64,000 nucleotides of DNA, from positions 4,526,001 through 4,590,000 of the forward strand of contig NZ_CP194902.1 in assembly GCF_051027545.1 (NCBI RefSeq), read 5' to 3'. The notes beneath the pieces are model-generated. The model ran no database searches. It worked only from the letters and a program-made list of their open reading frames with translations, and was not told the DNA's origin. The DNA comes from Methylocaldum sp002005105 (GTDB taxonomy: Bacteria; Pseudomonadota; Gammaproteobacteria; Methylococcales; Methylococcaceae). A program made the translations under genes and the position numbers. Below, one piece after another: positions 38,301 through 45,895 of the stretch. Positions within the stretch are counted from its first letter, which is position 1. Every line of letters begins with the position of its first letter.

Positions 38301-38460
38301 CCAAAGCATGAAAATGGGTGTTTTCGTAGTACGCCTCTGCCTTTGCTTTTCGATATGCAACATACAGATCTCCAAGGGAAACAAACGCTCGCGGCAGTTT
38401 TCCCTTCATGTCGACGCACCTGGCCTCGTGCTTCTCCGCAGCCCAAAATAGTTTTCGCAC
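35377..38460 (-). CDS. drt1: Reverse transcriptase fused to nitrilase domain (DRT type 1 / UG1)
   Basis: 1027-residue fusion. The RT part (about residues 100-470) has ITMDVEQFYHR (motif A, near 228), GAIPVGLSASKIIANVLLAS (motif B) and YGRYVDDIFLVF (catalytic YVDD near 323). The C-terminal part (about 740-1000) is a carbon-nitrogen hydrolase-like domain with VVFPELSIP (Glu near 787) and VLICSDL (Cys near 902). This pairing defines the UG1 defence RTs, which protect against phage. How the nitrilase contributes is not known. It starts with GTG 38460; ATG 38409 is an alternative. It lies 90 bp after drmC on the same strand and is visibly AT-richer than its neighbours, suggesting separate origin. 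Confidence 0.88.
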   Translation of the reverse strand: MRKLFWAAEKHEARCVDMKGKLPRAFVSLGDLYVAYRKAKAEAYYENTHFHALAFTRYEQNLHKNLTLLHDRLLEKGLAWSSDLHFLGDYAYLPKSIDCKEWDDPTNGHFRALDPLLDWEQRFADSNKRARAKLRLVIRPTVNFQVISALWIIKVGHLFDGLINPDLSFGNRLRRNHSEFGDVRTPAPAVNLAVPGLFSPYFSAYRKWRENGLSKMEDSLNSEKSILAITMDVEQFYHRVSPKFLLRKRFLDSIGLRLSRPETLFTKGLLNAIDTWYKATPDYSSRPQGAIPVGLSASKIIANVLLASFDNAIIDRIRPIYYGRYVDDIFLVFENADGLTNAKQVTERLADVLAPSLVVQNGGTGAPSLKLNLPYAKDSELVFAGPKQKIFALSSLHGRDLIQHIREQIRTQSSEYRLLPAVPTTGAEMAAKALLVTPDATLQADALRKADVISVRRLGISLLLRDIEVYSADLSPESWTDIRHEFYGLVRRHLLTPTGFFEFFSYLPRIFGLMLACRDIREAGQFIEDLTEVANLVKKTTTIGEPEHIDKFQSCLNQYARALRQAGLQAATERILKLDRKYLKVLKKLKLLDPNIRLPSLLTQLEKLVYQIQLADWGRRPYKDYWYYSQKVDEIGPAVPRSFEIRRKLRLGGIRRFRRELTDLKIPHWPALAFPTRPLRIDEIALVAPKVLSDRELFRQAIMVLRGAKVISSSQLGIESSTIFSDSEDLVKFVVPGKSKELIRAAVTSFQTTEKQWKAAAKGKQDRSLARYRNLHFLVNRILREAKCPDYVVFPELSIPIRWALRISRKLALNNVSLLAGVEYHRDRSTKKLRNDCLISLITNWPGYLSNIVRLQPKFAAAHGEKAGLKELAQGKQGKLLEPKGELKIPTLYVHKGFCFSVLICSDLTNIAHRYKMRGNIDTLFILEWNPDTKTFSSLVEAAANDLHAFIVQVNNRTYGDSRIRAPAKHDYLRDIVQVKGGVGDYYVLGEIDYLGLRKEQQRPRRKMKYKPLPIGFKMSTLRKRGA

Positions 38461-38550
38461 ATGTGAGAGTAGCCTTTCACCTTCATGTTGTTCTTTGATC
38501 CTCGCATATAGATCGATGGCAGTCTGATATAGAAATTACAAACGCGAACA

Positions 38551-39342
38551 CTATGGTTTCATGCGATCCAGCGTTCTATCGGCAATTAATGAATCGACAT
38601 ATTCCTTGGTCGTTACCAAGAATTCAGGACTCCTGATCCTTACACCCGCCTCCAGGTTACGATTAAATGCATCGTCCGTGAGGTTCGCGCTGGATATCAG
38701 GACGGTCTCATCCACAATTGCTAACTTGGCGTGAAGCTTTCCGGGACGGCCAGCACGGTTTCGTTCTCGTTTCTCAATAGGCCACCGGTAAACCTCCGCG
38801 GCAGTCACCAAATCAAGCGGGAACGCATTCAAGGCGTCATAGCTCAGTTGTCCTTCGGAGGACTGTTCGAACTCAAGGATCAGGCGGATATGCACATCGC
38901 GCTGCATCGCCTTGAGCAATTCATTACCAAGCCGCTCGACTTTCGCGGCTGCAAATGTCATGAGCAAGATTTCACGCTTTGCATCGGCGATCAGGTCGTA
39001 GAGAACTTGGTCGATGCGGCGCGCTGGTATCCGATCCGCAGGTAAAGGTCCGCCCCACAAGAGTTCAATCTGTTGGGTGCTCTGCCAGCGATGATGCATG
39101 GCACAGGCAGTGCTGAGCGCCCAACCCAAGGCTTCCCACGACATCTTGCCCACGGCAAGTTTGACGAGCTCACCCATGAGAAATGAAATATCCGCGTTGT
39201 TGGTGGCGGGAATGCGCCGGAGAACAAATTCGGCGCTGGCGGCGGGAGGCACAGTGTGAAGAGCAACGCTGGCAACCTGCAACCAACTATCTGGCGCCTT
39301 TCTGATCAGATTTTCGATGGTGGCCGCAAAGTTTTCTGTCAT
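38551..39342 (-). CDS. drmC: DISARM protein DrmC, PLD-like phosphodiesterase
   Basis: 263-residue protein of the phospholipase D superfamily. The single HKD motif is HAKLAIVD (about residues 202-209) followed by LISSANLTDDAFNRNLEAG, so a dimer would form one active site, as in small PLD nucleases. The N-terminal 100 residues are helical. DrmC is a core DISARM gene, although it was reported as dispensable in the Bacillus system. I chose the start MTENFAATIENL at 39342 because it follows the drmB stop by 5 bp; a longer frame to 39453 overlaps drmB. Confidence 0.88.
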   Translation of the reverse strand: MTENFAATIENLIRKAPDSWLQVASVALHTVPPAASAEFVLRRIPATNNADISFLMGELVKLAVGKMSWEALGWALSTACAMHHRWQSTQQIELLWGGPLPADRIPARRIDQVLYDLIADAKREILLMTFAAAKVERLGNELLKAMQRDVHIRLILEFEQSSEGQLSYDALNAFPLDLVTAAEVYRWPIEKRERNRAGRPGKLHAKLAIVDETVLISSANLTDDAFNRNLEAGVRIRSPEFLVTTKEYVDSLIADRTLDRMKP

Positions 39343-39347
39343 CGAGT

Positions 39348-41189
39348 TCAATCGAAGAAGGCTGTGCCACGGGCCGAGAAGGTACTTACGAGAACTGAGC
39401 GATCCAGATAGCGATTGCCGTGTTCGCAAGAGGTTTCCGGGGCGAACTGGCAAGCATGGCAGCAGGCGCCCTGGATGCTACGACCAAGCGTGTCGGGACG
39501 GTGTTCTGAGCACAGTGGATCGGACGCGCACAGCCGCATACTTTCGAGTGCCTGCTGGAGGTGACGGCCTAAAGTTAAGGAATCGCCTAGTTCGACCAGT
39601 CCGCCCAAGGTACCCTCACTATCCGGTGCGGCAGTGTAGAGCAGTATGCCGGCCATTGGGCCGCCTTCATCTCCGGGTTGGCGCGAATAGAGTCGTTCGC
39701 GCACACTGGCAGCGGTGTAACCGCAATCCAGCACAATCTGGCGCATCAGAGCATGGGCCAGTGAGTGCAGCAGCACCAGCCGGATACCAGGGAAACCATC
39801 CTGAAGGGGATTTAGATTTCTGAGCTTGCGCCATGCCTTATGCGCTTCGAGGAACTCTTGCTGAAGTTGTTGTACTTCCGGCTTGCTCTGCCAAGACAGC
39901 AATGCCTCTTCCCGGATACGAAGGAACATCCCTTCGCCGCGAACCTCCGATGCCGGCAACCACCTGGGGCTTTCACGGCATAGTCTTGTTAAGCGTCCAT
40001 CGTTAATTGCGGTCGCTTCGGCGAAATCGGCATTCGACTCGATGCGAGTGAACCCAAGCAAGGCGCGAACTTCTCTGATACGTTCCACTAAAACGGTATT
40101 TTCGAAGAAGATCTCAAATCCCTTCGGGGGGGCGACGCGCTTCAGCTTGAAATCACGATTCTCCGCAGTAGAATCAGGATTTGAGAAGACCTCCCACTCG
40201 GGTAATTTCAAATCATGGAGTGGAGCTTCGCCGGGTTGCCCGCCTGCACGCTTCGCTTCGATTGCTGTCCAGATTTGCTCGTCGTTGAATTCAGTAAACA
40301 ACGGGATCAACGCCTGGAATTTCTGCAGCTTCTTTCTCAGCAGCTGCACTTCATCAATGTCATCCGTATCTTTCAGTTCCGCCCATTGTTCCTCGACCAG
40401 TTTGCCGAGCTTATCGGTCGCCCGAGGAATAGATAATGCTGAAAGCGCTATCGGGAACCAGCTATTGGAAGCACCCAACAGGATGGTTTTTGCCGACTCC
40501 CGGCAGTCATGTTCGACCAATCGCAAATGCGGGTGATGACCGGGGCAGGAAAATTGGGCGTCAGAATCAAAGGCGTCCGCCATGCGACGCTCTGCTCCAC
40601 AGGAATGGCACTTAACGACGATATCCGAAGCATCGCCGGATGCGCCGAATTCACGTAGACTCAGAATCGCTGGGCGGCAGGGAGCATTGCCTTTATGGAC
40701 GTAATTGACCCAGGGGAAATCCGTCAGATGTCCTTCGCGGCAAGCTAGAAGGAAACGCACGGACAGTGCCGAAGGCGCTCTTCCGCTCTGACTTTTGAGA
40801 CACCCCTGGTGAACGAACTCGGTTCGGTCGGGGCGATAGGGGTCTTGCTGTAATTTGAAAACACCCGACTCCACAGTCGCCAGAGTATCGCATAGCGAGC
40901 AACGCATCCAACGCGGAAAGGGCGCCACCGGAACACCCACCGCCGGGGCTGCCGGGTCACGCTCCATGCCTTCTTGCTTGATCGGCGGCAGGTAGAGCCT
41001 GCTCATTTGTGCACCGAGGCGCTTTTGTATGGCAGTGACGAGGCGATCTTCCTCGACTTCCTTACAGTACCGGGTATCCCAATCGTCCAATCCCATCACC
41101 ATGGCCGACATATTAGGCAAATCAACCAGCGAGCCGACCCCGAAAGTGAAGATCAGTTGGCTCGGGCGCAGTTCACCGAGTTCATTCAT
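39348..41189 (-). CDS. drmB: DISARM protein DrmB (DUF1998)
   Basis: 613-residue protein. It opens LGELRPSQLIFTFGVGSLVD, typical of DrmB. Cysteine pairs (CSLCDT, CHSCGAERR) suggest zinc sites in the first third. The DUF1998 region includes GIRLVLLHSLAHALMRQI (about residue 468) and ends with a Cys-rich cluster (CASDPLCSE, GACCHACQFAPETSCEHGN, about 553-600). DrmB works with the DrmA helicase, forming the DrmAB complex that loads on phage DNA ends. It lies 10 bp after drmA and 5 bp before drmC. Confidence 0.92.
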   Translation of the reverse strand: MNELGELRPSQLIFTFGVGSLVDLPNMSAMVMGLDDWDTRYCKEVEEDRLVTAIQKRLGAQMSRLYLPPIKQEGMERDPAAPAVGVPVAPFPRWMRCSLCDTLATVESGVFKLQQDPYRPDRTEFVHQGCLKSQSGRAPSALSVRFLLACREGHLTDFPWVNYVHKGNAPCRPAILSLREFGASGDASDIVVKCHSCGAERRMADAFDSDAQFSCPGHHPHLRLVEHDCRESAKTILLGASNSWFPIALSALSIPRATDKLGKLVEEQWAELKDTDDIDEVQLLRKKLQKFQALIPLFTEFNDEQIWTAIEAKRAGGQPGEAPLHDLKLPEWEVFSNPDSTAENRDFKLKRVAPPKGFEIFFENTVLVERIREVRALLGFTRIESNADFAEATAINDGRLTRLCRESPRWLPASEVRGEGMFLRIREEALLSWQSKPEVQQLQQEFLEAHKAWRKLRNLNPLQDGFPGIRLVLLHSLAHALMRQIVLDCGYTAASVRERLYSRQPGDEGGPMAGILLYTAAPDSEGTLGGLVELGDSLTLGRHLQQALESMRLCASDPLCSEHRPDTLGRSIQGACCHACQFAPETSCEHGNRYLDRSVLVSTFSARGTAFFD

Positions 41190-41199
41190 TGAATTTTCC

Positions 41200-44100
41200 T
41201 CAATCTACACTCAAGCCCGTATGGCGTGGATCAAGAACCAAATCCACCGTACCTTCCACGTCGCGGAGCGAATTCAGGCAGGTGAACATCTCCCAGTCCT
41301 TCTCCCTGGGCTGTTCCAGCAAACCCACGGTAGAACCGCCTTCAGCCTGGTAACCTAAACGGTGGTCTTTTTGGTTATGTACTCGCCGGAGCCATTCATC
41401 GCGCCGACGGTCAAGCATGCTCTTGATGGTTGCTGCCACTTCCGGCTTATCGGTAGCATTCTTGCCCCGTTCACTCAACGCTTCGAACATCCTGTTCCAA
41501 AGTGGATCGGTATCCTCCACCTCCCCTGCCTTAAGGTTGGCGTTCAGGTGGTCATCCCACAATCGCATCAGACCCACCATCACCCCAGACAGGCCACGGT
41601 CGAGCGCCCGTGCCGAGAACGGTGTAACCGAAAGGGCTTCGACATGCTTGTAGAACGTCTCGTGGTAATGCTCAAACCGCTCGTAATGAGATAAATCCCG
41701 CGGCCGCGCCCAGTTGAAAACGGTACATACCAGGCCGGGACCATCGGTAGATCGTCCGACACGGCTTGTAGCTTGAATGTATTCCGAGGTGTTTTTCGGC
41801 TGGCCTGCCACCACCATTAAACCAAGCCGGTCGATATCCACGCCCACGGAAATCATGTTAGTAGCGAGAATGACATCATAGGGGGTGGCAGACGTTACCG
41901 GTTGGCCTGCTCTGCGCTCGGCCACGCGCTGGGCTTCCAGAGTCTTGTCAAAAACAGCTTCTAAACGCTCCAGAATCTTGGGAATGTCTGTGCCGGACTT
42001 ACGGGAAGTCAGTTCTTCCAATGCACGTACACGGCGCTTGGCCAAGCCGCGCTGATCGGCGTCGCGCAGGCGGGCACGAATATCGTCTTCCACCAGCCGC
42101 CGGGTGCCGGCCAATTCGCGGATCGAATTGAAGTAGCCTGCCAGGGTCATCCATGGGTCAGCCAACCGGTCATAGTTGTCATACAAAACCTGCGCCGCGG
42201 CCATGTGGGCCACGTAGCTGCGGATCATGGCGACCGGGTAGCGGCGACCGAAGGCGCAGATGCCGAGATAGCGTCGCCCCGGATAGTCCGGCCCGACCGG
42301 GCGCTGGATGGCAAAAAAGCTGTCACGAATGCTCGTGCCTTGTGGCGGGAACACCTCCAGCTTGCGCACGAACAGCTTCTGCACTTGGTCGGGGGCGCGT
42401 CGGATGGTAGCGGTAGAAGCCACCACCTTCGGGCGCACCTTCTTGCGGTCCACATCCCAGGAACACAACTCATCCACTGCGGATTCGTACAGACCGACCA
42501 TCGAACCGAGCGGGCCACTGATAAGATGCAATTCGTCCTGAATGATTAGGTCGGGCGGCCGCAACGGGCCATGGGGCCGATTGGTGACACGAGGAAGTCC
42601 ATTGCGCGCCGGATGCGATTCCCCATCGTCGATTTCCGGCGACAGAAAGCCGTGCCGGTCGCAGATTTCCGTCACCTTGCCGAACAGCATCTGGGTTTCG
42701 CCCTTCCAGGGCATCTGAGCGAATTTGTCCACTGTGGCGATCAGCAAGGAAGGTGGCCGGCGGTAGATTTCTTCGTCCACCACCATGACAGGCAGCCCCT
42801 CCCTGGGAGCTTTGGCCTCGGAGAACTCGCAACGGCCCAAGTCGTCGCCACAGTAGGTCACGCAGCGACCGATGTCACTGGGGGCTTCGTAAACCCGCAA
42901 ATGCTTTTCCCTGATTTCGCTGCCGCACCAAGGGCAGGAAGTGATCTGGTGCGGGGTGCCGGAAGCCGATGGCTTGCCACCCATGTTCTTCTGGCGCAAG
43001 GCGTTCGCGGCAGCGGCCAATGTATTCGGCGTGGTTTTGCTCCCGACCCACAGACCCAGGCGGAACGGCGTCTCACCCCAGGTGCCTGGATCGGCGCGGC
43101 GGATGGCTTCGCAGGCGCAGAGCAGAGCCGCGGCACGCTGGAATTGCTGCAAGGTCAGCAGACGCAGTGTGTACCGCATCAGCACGGCCACCCCGTGGTC
43201 GCCCCGGCGGCCTTCGATCTCTCCCTGAAGCCGCCGCAGAGCGAGGGTATAAGCCGTCAGGCCCAGATAAGCTTCGGTCTTGCCGCCGCCGGTGGCGAAC
43301 CAAAGGAGATCGGCCACGGCATCGGTTTCGTGGCTGCGGTCCGGGTGATGCAGATCGGTGAGGCTGGGCAGGTTGAGCAGCACGAAGGCCAACTGGAACA
43401 AGCGCCAACTCCGGTTCTCCGCCACATCCAGCGCCGCCACACCTTCCTCGACTCTCATCTCCTTCTTGCGCACCTTGCGCGCGAAGGTGGAGTGAATCCG
43501 CTGCTGCCACATGGCGCGATTGGCAAAGCGAAAACCTTTTTCGGCCAGCGCATCGGTTTCGATCAGGTCGATCCCGGCCTTAATACGCTCCAATGCCCGC
43601 CGGCAACTCTTTACCGCGCGGTACGCCGCTTCTTCGTGGCCTTCCAGTTTCTCAGCCGGCAGGGTGAACTTGGCCTCTTCCGCCTTGATCCAGATGCGAT
43701 AGGCCGTTTCGATGTGGCGCAGGCTGGCGATCAATCCTTCTTTGGGCAGTTCGGCCAGCGCCTTCATATCCATAGTCAGGCCGGCCAAGTTCTCATCGTC
43801 GGCGGCAACGCGTGGTGTTTGTTGCGGCACCTCGAATGTCGGCACCCATTCGGTTTCTACCTGAATGGCGCGCTCCGCCACAGGTTCCGGCAACGTAGCG
43901 TGCACGGAAATGCCATGGCCGACGGCGAATTCACGCTGGTGTCGATAAAGCATTTCCAGCGATTCGATTTCCTCCCGAGTCAGCTGGTCCATTTTGGACA
44001 AGTCCGCCTTGGTGTTCTTGCGCTGGATGAAAATGGGCTGGTGCTCGGTACCATGAACGCGCAGCTTGGGCTGGAACACCCAAACCTCGTCTTTGGGTTC

Positions 44101-44679
44101 GCCGCGGCGCTTGCGTTCTTCCTGTTGGTTGACCATGAACAGCGTTACCACCCAGCTGTCTGCGGTCGCGCGCACCCGGCCTTGCAACTGCACCAGCGGG
44201 TGCTCCCTGTGCAATGGCTGCGGGGCAATAGTGCCATCCGTTAAAGGTAGCGTAATAGGAGGCGCCACGACCGGATTGCGCTTCCAGACATTGGCCGGTT
44301 TGCCTTCTCGGTCCCTTTGAACCTCGCTCTTGATACGGCGATAGTGTCCCCATTCCGCCTCCACGACAATCTCGCTGACCTCAGAGGCGACGACGAAGCT
44401 GAGCCCCATCGATGATGGGAAATACGTGCTCCCCGCGGGTACGCCGGATTCCGCATTGCCTTCCTCACCCTCGTCCCCATCTCCGATAGCCAGCTCATCC
44501 AGTTCGCCCCCATCAATCTCCTTGCTCTTGGGTGCCAACATGCCAACCAGATAACGCTGATAAGTGTGGTCTTCGTACTGGTTCAATTCCTCTTCCGGGC
44601 CACCTGCAGGACCGAGCAGGTCGCGAATGACCATTTCGGTGAGTTGGTCACGAAGGTCGACAGGCGTCGGTGTCGTCAT
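41200..44679 (-). CDS. drmA: DISARM helicase DrmA
   Basis: 1159-residue SF2-type helicase. Walker A-like FATGGGKTEAYLG lies near residue 460-472, the DExH equivalent PDLIIQDELHLISGPLGSMV near 708-725, and the C-terminal helicase block ATNMISVGVDIDRLGLMVVA and IQATSRVGRS near 930-975. A cysteine cluster (CPWCGS) lies between the two lobes. DrmA with DrmB is the core of all DISARM classes. AGGGGA lies 8 nt before the ATG. A 104-bp gap with TGTCGA palindromes separates it from the upstream fic gene, so it may have its own promoter. Confidence 0.92.
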   Translation of the reverse strand: MTTPTPVDLRDQLTEMVIRDLLGPAGGPEEELNQYEDHTYQRYLVGMLAPKSKEIDGGELDELAIGDGDEGEEGNAESGVPAGSTYFPSSMGLSFVVASEVSEIVVEAEWGHYRRIKSEVQRDREGKPANVWKRNPVVAPPITLPLTDGTIAPQPLHREHPLVQLQGRVRATADSWVVTLFMVNQQEERKRRGEPKDEVWVFQPKLRVHGTEHQPIFIQRKNTKADLSKMDQLTREEIESLEMLYRHQREFAVGHGISVHATLPEPVAERAIQVETEWVPTFEVPQQTPRVAADDENLAGLTMDMKALAELPKEGLIASLRHIETAYRIWIKAEEAKFTLPAEKLEGHEEAAYRAVKSCRRALERIKAGIDLIETDALAEKGFRFANRAMWQQRIHSTFARKVRKKEMRVEEGVAALDVAENRSWRLFQLAFVLLNLPSLTDLHHPDRSHETDAVADLLWFATGGGKTEAYLGLTAYTLALRRLQGEIEGRRGDHGVAVLMRYTLRLLTLQQFQRAAALLCACEAIRRADPGTWGETPFRLGLWVGSKTTPNTLAAAANALRQKNMGGKPSASGTPHQITSCPWCGSEIREKHLRVYEAPSDIGRCVTYCGDDLGRCEFSEAKAPREGLPVMVVDEEIYRRPPSLLIATVDKFAQMPWKGETQMLFGKVTEICDRHGFLSPEIDDGESHPARNGLPRVTNRPHGPLRPPDLIIQDELHLISGPLGSMVGLYESAVDELCSWDVDRKKVRPKVVASTATIRRAPDQVQKLFVRKLEVFPPQGTSIRDSFFAIQRPVGPDYPGRRYLGICAFGRRYPVAMIRSYVAHMAAAQVLYDNYDRLADPWMTLAGYFNSIRELAGTRRLVEDDIRARLRDADQRGLAKRRVRALEELTSRKSGTDIPKILERLEAVFDKTLEAQRVAERRAGQPVTSATPYDVILATNMISVGVDIDRLGLMVVAGQPKNTSEYIQATSRVGRSTDGPGLVCTVFNWARPRDLSHYERFEHYHETFYKHVEALSVTPFSARALDRGLSGVMVGLMRLWDDHLNANLKAGEVEDTDPLWNRMFEALSERGKNATDKPEVAATIKSMLDRRRDEWLRRVHNQKDHRLGYQAEGGSTVGLLEQPREKDWEMFTCLNSLRDVEGTVDLVLDPRHTGLSVD

Positions 44680-44710
44680 GATCTAGTCCCCTAAGTCCAC
44701 TGGTTTATCG

Positions 44711-44767
44711 TGTCGATGCCATCGACATATTATTTTTATGTGTCGAATTTTTTCATTTTCTTCGACA
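44711..44767. promoter_or_regulatory. TGTCGA palindromes upstream of drmA
   Basis: TGTCGATGCCATCGACA (44711-44727) is a 17-bp palindrome. TGTCGAA (44741-44747) and TTCGACA (44761-44767) form a second spaced pair. They lie in the only sizeable gap of the operon, in AT-rich DNA typical of a promoter. The likely binder is a local regulator, for example the winged-helix Fic protein. That assignment is inference. Confidence 0.5.
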
Positions 44768-44783
44768 GGTCATGTCCGGTGTT

Positions 44784-45863
44784 CTACTCCGTCAGCACCT
44801 GGAACAGCCTCTCATTAATGTAGTAAATCTCCCGACCAATTTTCCGGCTTCTCAATAGCCCCAGCTTTTCGAGCGTTTGCAAATAGACCGAAGCCGTTTG
44901 GCGTTTGGCGACGCCCCGCTCCTCCAGAAAGCGAATCTTGCAATAGGGGTGCATGAACACCGCTTCGATCAGGTCCTTGCTATAAATTTTCGGAGCACGC
45001 TCCGCCACCAATTCCTGAGCTTCCTTCATCAAATCCAGGATGCGTAGTACCCGCTCCTGGGTTTGTCGTGCAGTGGTTTCCACCGCGTCCAGCACATAGG
45101 CCACCCAGGCCTGCCAGTCACCTTCTTCCGTCACCCGGCGCAAGCCGTCGTAGTAGGCGGACTTGTGCCGAATGATGTAGTGGGACAGGTACAGCACGGG
45201 GATTTCCAGCAGCCCTTTGTCCACCAAGTACAAGATATTCAGGATGCGGCCGGTTCGTCCGTTGCCATCGATGAAGGGATGGATGGCCTCGAATTGGTAA
45301 TGTAGAACCGCCAACTTCACCAACGGATCACGTTCATCCTCGGCATGGATGAACTGCTCCAGATTGGCGAGCTTGTCGCGGATGACGGCCTCGCCCTCGG
45401 GCGGCGTATAGATGACCTCGCCCAGACTGTTGGCGATCTTGGTTCCCGGTACCCGGCGGATGCCGATGTCGGACTGTTTGATGATGCCGGCAATCTCGAT
45501 GAAGAGATTGGTCGCCAGCGGCCGTTGCTTGAGGGCCTGATAGCCATGCCACAACGCCTCCCGGTAGCGCAGCACCTCCTTGGTGTGAGGGTCGGTCGCC
45601 GGCCGGTCATCGGCTGCGGCCTTGTACAGTTCGTCATTGGTCGTAAGGATATTTTCGATTTCCGACGACAGCCGCGCTTCCTGCAATACGATGCCGTTGA
45701 TCAGGATGCCTTGGTTGGGGATCAGCTTGGCGAGCCCCTTCAGTTCTGCTAGCACGCGGTTGGCGGCGATGGCCTTTTTCAAAATCGCCGGGGTTTCCAG
45801 TTCCACCGCGGGAGGCAGCAGGGGCAGGTCATTATGGGGGCGGTTCCGCTCAAAGGTATTCAT
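44784..45863 (-). CDS. Fic family protein with C-terminal winged helix
   Basis: 359-residue Fic protein of the SoFic-like type. The inhibitory motif SSEIEN is at residues 66-71, and the Fic core HPFIDGNGRTGRILNI at 195-210 has every catalytic residue. The C-terminal segment RGVAKRQTASVYLQTLEKLG and LLRSRKIGREIYYINE (about 315-350) is a winged helix. Such proteins AMPylate targets and may bind DNA. Gene position is unusual: between the KAP NTPase (32 bp upstream) and drmA, inside a DISARM operon. It could regulate the operon, act as a toxin-type effector, or be a passenger. Confidence 0.9.
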   Translation of the reverse strand: MNTFERNRPHNDLPLLPPAVELETPAILKKAIAANRVLAELKGLAKLIPNQGILINGIVLQEARLSSEIENILTTNDELYKAAADDRPATDPHTKEVLRYREALWHGYQALKQRPLATNLFIEIAGIIKQSDIGIRRVPGTKIANSLGEVIYTPPEGEAVIRDKLANLEQFIHAEDERDPLVKLAVLHYQFEAIHPFIDGNGRTGRILNILYLVDKGLLEIPVLYLSHYIIRHKSAYYDGLRRVTEEGDWQAWVAYVLDAVETTARQTQERVLRILDLMKEAQELVAERAPKIYSKDLIEAVFMHPYCKIRFLEERGVAKRQTASVYLQTLEKLGLLRSRKIGREIYYINERLFQVLTE

Positions 45864-45895
45864 AGCATCAGAATCCTTCCTGATTCCTATTCCCT

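Noticed and set aside
35377..38460. Retron or group II intron reverse transcriptase
   Set aside because: The C-terminal nitrilase domain and lack of maturase or msr/msd structure point to a UG1 defence RT.
42571..44244. 557-codon open frame antisense to drmA
   Set aside because: Shadow of a GC-rich gene; no motifs and the drmA helicase reading is continuous.
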